NCBI GenBank assembly: GCA_016711125.1
Contig: JADJTQ010000001.1
Span: 372,001-436,000, forward strand
Reading direction: 5' to 3'
From: Saprospiraceae bacterium
GTDB taxonomy: Bacteria; Bacteroidota; Bacteroidia; Chitinophagales; Saprospiraceae
Length of the DNA stretch: 64,000 nt
Part shown: in pieces, positions 57,667 to 64,000 of the stretch
Layout of the letters: each line of letters starts with the position of its first letter
How positions within the stretch are numbered: the first letter of the stretch is position 1
The notes under the pieces: model-generated
The model's database searches: none
The model's input: only the letters and a program-made list of their open reading frames with translations
Told to the model about the DNA's origin: nothing
Program-made: the position numbers and the translations under genes

Positions 57667-59040
57667 ATATACGAAAGCCCATGACGATTTTGTAGTATTT
57701 TACTTTGCATAAGTGAACGAGCATTACCGTTTCTGTGTGTAGCTTTAAGGCTTCTTTCAATCAAATTCCTCAATTCATAAATCTTATCCGGGAGTTATGC
57801 ATGTTATTCGTTCCATTTGCTCTAGTCTGACTGAAAAATTGAATTTTGCTCAAAATGCTATGAGAAGGAGGGTTAAGTATTGGCATATGTAAGAGCAGGC
57901 CTTTTGATCTTCGCCACGAGTCGAGCAACCCTTCAGGAGCAAAACTCGCTCAAGATCGAGACGCAAAGAACCAACTTAGTCGAATCGATGTTGAAGAAGA
58001 TCAATGCGAAATCAATGCGATTCTAAATCGATCATTGCAGTTGAAACGGAGGTCTTGGTGAAATCAGAGATACTTTCGCTTTTTGAAGGGCAAACCAAGT
58101 GAACTGCATTCAACGGACGTAATTGAATTGTTTTGATCGATACAAACGATTCAAGGTGACGAATTCGACGATATTATGGATGATATTGACTTAGCAGAGG
58201 AGTCGAATGCTCGCTATAAATTTAAAGAAATGTATCAGCAAACTTTTAGCACTTAGTCTCACCAATTGATTGCTTCAGAATCATAAGTACAAAAAATTTT
58301 TCGTAATCTTTGTCTTGTTCCCTAGAGAGGGGCTGAACCGCCAATAGGTCAAACAGCTTTCCTTAAATCGAGTCTTCTTGCAGAAACTTTCCTTCGATAA
58401 GGTGCCATCTTCGTAGACAGCTATCAGTGGGAAACATCTCTGTCGCATTATGTCTTTTCATACCTTTGCTTCCTTTATTTTGCCACAAAGGTGTAGGCTT
58501 TTTCTTGATCATCCAACACGCTCATGACTGAGCGCTTACGTTCAAAGCATAATTCTCATATTAATGTTTTCCCAAGGACACCTGTATTTCGTTGTTGAAT
58601 CCGTGCTTTTTTAGACTTTGAGGTTACTTCTAAGGTCCTCATGTATCACTAAGTTTAAATCAATTTTAACTCTATTCTAAATCAAATCCACTTGTTTTAC
58701 AGATTAACGGGGTTAGGATTGCCATGCTTGGTATAATTGGATTATCTCTGTCGTCAGAAACTAGCTTGGGTGATTATTCTGGCTCTGATCCGTCAATGCA
58801 TGATCGCACGAATCGCAGGAACAAGGATATTATCGAAATTTTAGAGTGATACTTCCTAAAGATTCATTGCTACGTCGAGGAGCCAGATCAGCGAAATAGC
58901 ACAGTACTATGAATTGGAACATAAGTGTTAAAAGATGGAACATATGTTATAGAACTATTCACCCCATTTAAATAACTCTGTAAGTAATTATGGCCCATAG
59001 AGCTTTTATTTATTTTTAGTAATTATTAAAATATATTAAT
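57667..59040. other. Noncoding, possibly decayed genes
   Basis: About 1.4 kb with no intact frame. On the minus strand near 58360-58500 codons read PTPLWQNKGSKGMKRHNATE, then MFPTDSCLRRWHLIEGKFLQ, which has a coding look but no identifiable family. Compositionally similar to the IS-remnant zone at 55.5 kb. Confidence 0.35.
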
Positions 59041-59562
59041 ATGCCAATTGAAAATCTTAGAGACATTAGAACAAATGTTGACACTATTGTTAACTCAATA
59101 CCTGTCACAGTTTCACAACTGACATTTCCAGGGAATCAACTAAATCCGAATGAGGATTTTAGTTTTACAGTTGATGCAAGTAACCCTGTTGGTAGTGTTC
59201 GAATCGTAAATGTCAGACTACGTGTGGCCGTTGGTAACCAAGCTATGGTCAGGCTGCGAGTGCCTAATTTTCAAGCACCGGGTTTATTTTTAGCCGTAAC
59301 TAATTTAAATGGAACTCCATTTCTTGATGCGCAAATCGGTTTACTTGTCAATGGTTTCATCATTAATTTTCCTTCTGGTCACGCATGGGACGCTATAAAC
59401 CCAGGCGAAAATGTTCCAGCTCTTTCCTTTAGCGGAAGAGCAATCTCAACTGGGAACACTGAGATTCTGGCTCGTATCATTGCCGATATTGACCATGCAT
59501 GGCTTTTCCCACCTGGTCAAGAATCAAATAATGGCACAAGAAGTCTTTCTGTGGTTTCTTAA
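59041..59562 (+). CDS. Hypothetical beta-rich protein
   Basis: 173 residues, no signal peptide: MPIENLRDIRTNVDTIVNSIP, then many strands (VRIVNVRLRVAVGNQAMVRLRVP, LLVNGFIINFPSGHAW, EILARIIADIDHAWLFPPG). It looks like one beta-sandwich. No family recognised. Isolated, with more than 1.4 kb noncoding DNA upstream and an opposite-strand regulator downstream. The start is preceded by an AT-rich leader, so it is likely expressed. Confidence 0.6.
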   Translation: MPIENLRDIRTNVDTIVNSIPVTVSQLTFPGNQLNPNEDFSFTVDASNPVGSVRIVNVRLRVAVGNQAMVRLRVPNFQAPGLFLAVTNLNGTPFLDAQIGLLVNGFIINFPSGHAWDAINPGENVPALSFSGRAISTGNTEILARIIADIDHAWLFPPGQESNNGTRSLSVVS

Positions 59563-59840
59563 TTACATTTCACTATCTGAGTTACCTTCTTCTTATGGGT
59601 TTTTTAGTGAAGTGTAAAGGACTAAGTTACCTTACAGGCACTTTCCAAATAGTAAATCTGCTTTCTTTATAATTAGATTTGTACTGGGACGTGCCTTTAT
59701 TTTTTATATAATGATTTGCACGATTTCAAAGAATGAGTGATGCAAATGCAAATTTGCAACTTTTAATATATTCGTAGAAATCAGGAAATAGGTACTCATT
59801 GAAGATGTTCAATTTCAATTGTTCAATTTGAACATTTGGC

Positions 59841-60269
59841 TTAATTTGAAAATCTGGTTTGTATCAATTTTGTTAATTTGTCAATTTGCTCATTTATTAT
59901 AAGTTGAGGGGCATTTCCTCTTCCCTTTTTGTATTCCAAAGGTGTAACACCAGTTATTTCGCGAAAACGTTTTGAAAAATATGCTTGATTATTAAAACCA
60001 ACTTCTAATGCTACCTCGCATATTCTCAAATCGGGTTTATGGAGTAATAGGTGGGCAGCTCTATAAATGCGAACAAACCTTATAAATTCGGATGTTGACA
60101 TTCCTATTGTCGATTTAAGCTTACGATGTAAATCTGTTCGACTCATTCCAATAATACGGATGATCTTAGTTATTTTGAGGTTTTGATCAAAGAGATAAGG
60201 CTCCATTTTGAAATAGAGTTTCAATGAGAAGTGGGCTTCGTATCTGATATGTGAATTTTGTGGAGACAT
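59841..60269 (-). CDS. AraC-type DNA-binding protein without sensor domain
   Basis: Up to 142 residues; the start may be the internal Met in MEPYLFDQNLKITKIIRI. Both helix-turn-helix motifs of AraC are present: ITKIIRIIGMSRTDLHRKLKST and ICEVALEVGFNNQAYFSKRF, followed by GVTPLEYKKGRG. The family's N-terminal sensor is missing, as in the C-terminal part of Bacteroidota hybrid regulators. Targets unknown; the CHAT gene lies 340 bases away on the same strand and the beta-rich gene is opposite. Confidence 0.8.
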   Translation of the reverse strand: MSPQNSHIRYEAHFSLKLYFKMEPYLFDQNLKITKIIRIIGMSRTDLHRKLKSTIGMSTSEFIRFVRIYRAAHLLLHKPDLRICEVALEVGFNNQAYFSKRFREITGVTPLEYKKGRGNAPQLIINEQIDKLTKLIQTRFSN

Positions 60270-60608
60270 TTTTTTGATTTATATTTTGTTTGGGCAAATT
60301 GGACAAGGTGTTGGGCCTTTTATAGCCCCCACCCGTAATGAAGGAGAACTCGAGTATTAATTTCGTTTCTTGCTTTTGCAAAACTGGAGTCGGATAACCG
60401 TGTGCTGTTATCCCCTTCTAAAACCCTATTTGACAACTAAATAGAGGTGAAAGTCTAATCTGGACGTACATATTTTACTTTTCACCGTTATCCATCGTCC
60501 ACATTAATTAAAGATTCTTTCCTCCTCAATTCGAACGGGTCATTTCCCAAGGGCTGGACTTCGTCAGTTGAGATGACCTTTGTACATAATCCGTGTGATA
60601 AGAAGTTC
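60270..60608. other. Intergenic between regulator and CHAT gene
   Basis: Nothing supported; GGATAACCGTGTGCTGTTATCC near 60391-60412 forms a GGATAAC / GTTATCC inverted repeat that could be an operator or terminator. Confidence 0.4.
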
Positions 60609-63600
60609 TCACACCCACCCCCTCAACACCTCCTTCACCTTCTCCAATCCGTTCAATTTCTCTTTTATCACCGCATCTCTTTTCCTTCCCCAAATCGCTT
60701 CGATAAATTCGACGTGCTCGATTTCGGTTTGGGCATGTTTTTTTGTGCCTCCCTGTTTCCAGGCCTCCTGGTATAATTTGATGATCTTTTTGGTCATTTT
60801 ATCAATTTCTTTTTGATCGCAGAATAGTAATTCACAGCGTTTAAGATTGACCGGGTTGAGGTCTTCCCAAAAGTCACGGTGATCAGTGCGTTCTTTATTG
60901 AGTTCTTTTTCGGTGTCGGAGAGTAGTTTTCCGGGGTCTTTCGTTTCGCCGTCGATGATGATGGGATTATTACCATTTAGTAAAGCGTGAGCGGTTAGCC
61001 AATTGGTGAGTGGATAGATCGCTGATTTGACTTTGCCTTTAGATAGTAACCAGGCTTTTTCATATTGCTCAGCCATCTGCTTTAAGTATTTTAGACGCTG
61101 GTCTCCGGTGCTTAGCTGGGCAAAACGTTTGGAGGCACTTCCCAGGATATTTAGACGCTCTGCAGTAGTGCCAATAAAAGCCAGGGCTTTTAAGTCTTTT
61201 TCTAGTTTGCTGATGGCCGCTCGACTTACCTTTTTCTGAAGGGCCAGCCTTTTCACCCGGAGATTGCAATATTGCTCCAATGCTTTGACTGAGTAGGTGG
61301 CATCACTGAGCGATAACAAGGCCTGGTAGCGCTCAATAGCCAGATCAATCTGATCGAGCAAAGCATAGATATGGGCTTCTTTCTCCCGGCATCGACCCCC
61401 ATCGAGGTTTTTATCCCGGGCCCGTTGCATAATATGCTCCAATTGGTTGATCAGTAATTGCGGTTCCGGACTCTGCTGGCTTTGGGTATTCTGCTGCAGA
61501 TTGTCCAGATCGATCAGCACCTGTTCTTCTGCAATGTATTCGACTTCAGACCACCGGCTTTTTCCATCTCGAACCAACCGGTACCAGGGATCACCGTAGC
61601 ACTGATAGGCCCCCCAGGTATTGGTATGGGGGTATTTTTCAAAACAGATCCGCCGGGCTACTTGTGTGGCAAGACCAAATTCATATCCGTCGAGCAGCTG
61701 GTCATATAAAGTGGCGGCAAAAAGTTCGGCAGCGTCGTCATCGACTCCCCAACCCGTCACTACCACCGCATTGACTCCCATCGTAATCATTTGAGTGCCC
61801 AAATTGGCGGCCAGTTTATACCGGTTTTGATAGTACCGCTCGTCAACGCCGTTCATCACGCCCGAAAAACAACAATTGATAAAAACAAACTCCGGTACTT
61901 TTTCCCGGCTGTCGAAAAGGCCGGCATCGATTTGCATGCCCTGACCTATCACTACTCCAACTTCACCGGATTGCGGGTCATACATACCATGCCCTGCAAT
62001 ATGCAGGATCTTGTAATTTCCACCGATCAGGGGGTGAATGATCTGCGTGCCGCGACTGCCTATCAACTCATTGACGACAAAGCCCTTATTTTTTAATTTG
62101 TCGGCAACTGCCTCCGCTTCCCGTTTTGCTGCTGGTAGTTGGGGCAAAGAGGTGCCCTCGTAAATAGGATCGCCGATTACCAAAGCCGTCTCGTTGCGGA
62201 TTACCTGAGCATTAGGCCGGTAAGTGTCAGTGGCTAGTTGTCGGATTAGTCCTGCCTTGACAAAGGTGGGATCTTCGTCGATCTCCGTGTCGTGAAACAT
62301 TTCCCAGGGATATCCGGCCGTATCGATATCCAGCTTCCAGATAATATTACTCTGCGCCCGGATGATGTCTTTAAAGTCGTTGGGAATTAATATTTCGAAG
62401 AGTGTTTTGGCATATACCGGGCTCCATTTATCCACCTCTGACAATTCAAGCAATAAATTATCCACCACTGCGATGGAGGTAAATTTATTTTCGATTTCTA
62501 CCCGGGCCATTCCGGAAGAAGATTGAAACTTTAATTGACGGACCGATTTATTCTTTTCAGATCGCACCAATTCCGTTTGAAAATGATGCCACCACAGATG
62601 ATCCTGGCCCAAAACTAATTTTTTAATGCCTCCGTATTTCCGGTCGATACCGGATTTGAGATTGATGCTTAGATGCAATTGTTCCTGCCTGGCTATATTT
62701 TGCAAACTGAAGTAGGCATTCCAGGCGACGTGCTCATACAATTCAATAAATTCTATTTTGCGAACCGGCTTTAATTCTTTTCCCAGATTCCGCAGGCTCA
62801 CGTTCGCCCGGTTTACCCCATTTAAGATGGCGCTCAATGCATTTTCCATGGGCAAATAACCATAGGCGCTTCCAATACATAAAGAGGTAATTCCACTTTC
62901 GAAATCCGTTTTGTTTTGCACCTCACAATTATCCCGCATATGAAGGGCATATTCCACGACGGCATATTCAACCGTCTTCGACAACCTGAATGAAGTTAGT
63001 TTGGTAGTATCACCAAGACCCACAACAATGGCTCCCTTGGGTTGGTGGTCCGGAAGAATGATGATCCGGTTTTCGCCGATTTGTCCGGGATATTTTGTCA
63101 CCCGGTGACGCTCGGTCAGCACACCATCCAACCATTTGTCAAGCGCCCGCTCGGCACTCACAATGCCCTCGTGTTCAAAATGGCCAATCATGACCGGAAA
63201 CCTGGCAACCTTTAATTCGGCGTGAGTGACCTCTACTTCAATTTCATCGGGAATTTCTTGCCGGATGGGTAGTGCCGGATCAATGCCAAAAAGAATATCT
63301 GCTGCATCAGCCGGGACATTGGAAATTAAAATATCATTTTCACTATAAAATGCCTGGACGCCACGGGTGCCGGGCCTGGTCTTTTGAAAAAATCGGGTGC
63401 TTCCATTTTTTAGAATTTCAACAATACCGGGAAATAACTTTGCATCGTTAGCCAAATCTCCATGACCGGTGAATGTGTAATAAATCTGGCTTTCCGGTAA
63501 TTTTTTTGGAATTCCCAGTTCCCAGGTTACACTACCGTCACCTTCCGGAGTTTTTAAATAACGCAGATAAGTGCCAAAGATCGACTTTTTAGTTTCAGAC

Positions 63601-64000
63601 CGGAAAGTGGTACCCTCACTTTTGCCGGCGATATACACGACATTTTTAAAATTGAAATTATTTCCTGAGGTTACCTTAGCTTTGAATATTTTAAAATCGT
63701 TGAGTCTTTGTTCCGGAATGGTAATGTCGACATTGTTGTATTTTTGATTCAGGTCATTCCAGAATTGTGGCGACGCAAAGGCTTCTTCATTGACTGGTAA
63801 TAATTCATAAACTCCGGGATAATTGGCAAATACATCCATGAGATTGCGTTTCGTATTTGGAATGTCTAAAACAGCCAATTGATTGACCCGGCGTGAATGT
63901 CCGGTCAGCACTTCCATAATCAGATGCGACCCTAACCATGGTGTGCCGAGCATCATAAAGGTAGAACCATCGCGGTCGATATAGCGTGTCCAGTCATCCG
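60609..64000 (-). CDS. Alpha/beta-hydrolase (lipase-like)-CHAT protein with helical C-terminus, 5' end beyond window
   Basis: The frame is open through the window edge; the ATG at 63956 is internal (upstream codons read DDWTRYIDRDGSTF). The visible N-terminal part is the second half of a lipase-like alpha/beta hydrolase (MMLGTPWLGSHLIMEVLTG, YYTFTGHGDLAND with the catalytic His). A middle strand-rich part leads to a CHAT protease: LDIDTAGYPWEMFHD, catalytic His in HIAGHGMYD (about 61980-62000) and Cys in FINCCFSG (about 61865-61885), then GVNAVVVTGWGVDDDAA. The last 300 residues are TPR-like helices. CHAT proteases act in bacterial conflict systems (for example with type III CRISPR or gasdermins). 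Intact over 1130 codons. Confidence 0.85.
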   Translation of the reverse strand, partial: DDWTRYIDRDGSTFMMLGTPWLGSHLIMEVLTGHSRRVNQLAVLDIPNTKRNLMDVFANYPGVYELLPVNEEAFASPQFWNDLNQKYNNVDITIPEQRLNDFKIFKAKVTSGNNFNFKNVVYIAGKSEGTTFRSETKKSIFGTYLRYLKTPEGDGSVTWELGIPKKLPESQIYYTFTGHGDLANDAKLFPGIVEILKNGSTRFFQKTRPGTRGVQAFYSENDILISNVPADAADILFGIDPALPIRQEIPDEIEVEVTHAELKVARFPVMIGHFEHEGIVSAERALDKWLDGVLTERHRVTKYPGQIGENRIIILPDHQPKGAIVVGLGDTTKLTSFRLSKTVEYAVVEYALHMRDNCEVQNKTDFESGITSLCIGSAYGYLPMENALSAILNGVNRANVSLRNLGKELKPVRKIEFIELYEHVAWNAYFSLQNIARQEQLHLSINLKSGIDRKYGGIKKLVLGQDHLWWHHFQTELVRSEKNKSVRQLKFQSSSGMARVEIENKFTSIAVVDNLLLELSEVDKWSPVYAKTLFEILIPNDFKDIIRAQSNIIWKLDIDTAGYPWEMFHDTEIDEDPTFVKAGLIRQLATDTYRPNAQVIRNETALVIGDPIYEGTSLPQLPAAKREAEAVADKLKNKGFVVNELIGSRGTQIIHPLIGGNYKILHIAGHGMYDPQSGEVGVVIGQGMQIDAGLFDSREKVPEFVFINCCFSGVMNGVDERYYQNRYKLAANLGTQMITMGVNAVVVTGWGVDDDAAELFAATLYDQLLDGYEFGLATQVARRICFEKYPHTNTWGAYQCYGDPWYRLVRDGKSRWSEVEYIAEEQVLIDLDNLQQNTQSQQSPEPQLLINQLEHIMQRARDKNLDGGRCREKEAHIYALLDQIDLAIERYQALLSLSDATYSVKALEQYCNLRVKRLALQKKVSRAAISKLEKDLKALAFIGTTAERLNILGSASKRFAQLSTGDQRLKYLKQMAEQYEKAWLLSKGKVKSAIYPLTNWLTAHALLNGNNPIIIDGETKDPGKLLSDTEKELNKERTDHRDFWEDLNPVNLKRCELLFCDQKEIDKMTKKIIKLYQEAWKQGGTKKHAQTEIEHVEFIEAIWGRKRDAVIKEKLNGLEKVKEVLRGWV

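Overview
The window looks like a chromosomal segment of a Bacteroidota bacterium, most likely of the Saprospiria type. The evidence is a type IX secretion (T9SS) C-terminal sorting domain, an Omp85-like barrel, several SPII lipoproteins, the TAnnTTTG promoter element, and an unusual density of TIR, CHAT, patatin, ROCO and NLR-like genes. No rRNA, tRNA or CRISPR was seen.

Layout. 1-3400 (minus): UMF1-type transporter, Omp85-like barrel, T9SS-sorted beta-helix protein. 4.3-7.2 kb: Tat-exported GMC oxidoreductase pair and a mini LuxR regulator. 7.5-9.7 kb: GNAT and polysaccharide deacetylase. 9.8-20.7 kb: lectin, cold-shock protein, DEAD-box helicase, nucleoside hydrolase, PQQ/cytochrome c dehydrogenase, FG-GAP protein and a subtilisin-like protease. 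22.2-29.4 kb (minus): a cassette of a large unknown protein, a membrane protein and a peptidoglycan-binding protein, then an FAD oxidase with a lipoprotein. 30.1-40.4 kb: ECF sigma factor, a small partner and a TIR-HAD fusion; a Rossmann-like lipoprotein; dienelactone hydrolase; an ASK1-like sensor with a patatin; SMP-30; and a protease with an I9-like inhibitor. 41.0-46.7 kb: a diversity-generating retroelement (DGR) with two FGE/SUMF1-fold targets, an HRDC accessory protein and a DGR-type reverse transcriptase, running straight into an LRR-ROC-COR-TIR gene. 47.2-54.9 kb: further TIR genes, a TIR-NB-ARC-TPR gene with near-identical 126-bp TPR repeats, and an M19-like dipeptidase. 55-60.3 kb: decayed DNA with an IS21 remnant, a pentapeptide-repeat protein, an unknown beta-rich protein and an AraC-type regulator. 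60.6 kb to the edge: a lipase-CHAT protein.

How it fits together. The 30-55 kb block reads as an island of intracellular immunity or programmed-response systems: variable sensors (DGR targets), switch NTPases (ROCO, NB-ARC), and NAD-cleaving (TIR), lipolytic (patatin) or proteolytic (CHAT, S8) effectors. The strongest candidate for an undescribed system is the DGR fused by operon structure to the ROCO-TIR gene. The TIR-HAD phosphatase fusion behind an ECF sigma factor is second.

Caution. More than a dozen genes are split by apparent one-base indels, many at homopolymers, while other long genes are intact. Unpolished long-read consensus errors are the simplest explanation. I therefore annotate most split genes as single CDSs and note where the frame breaks.
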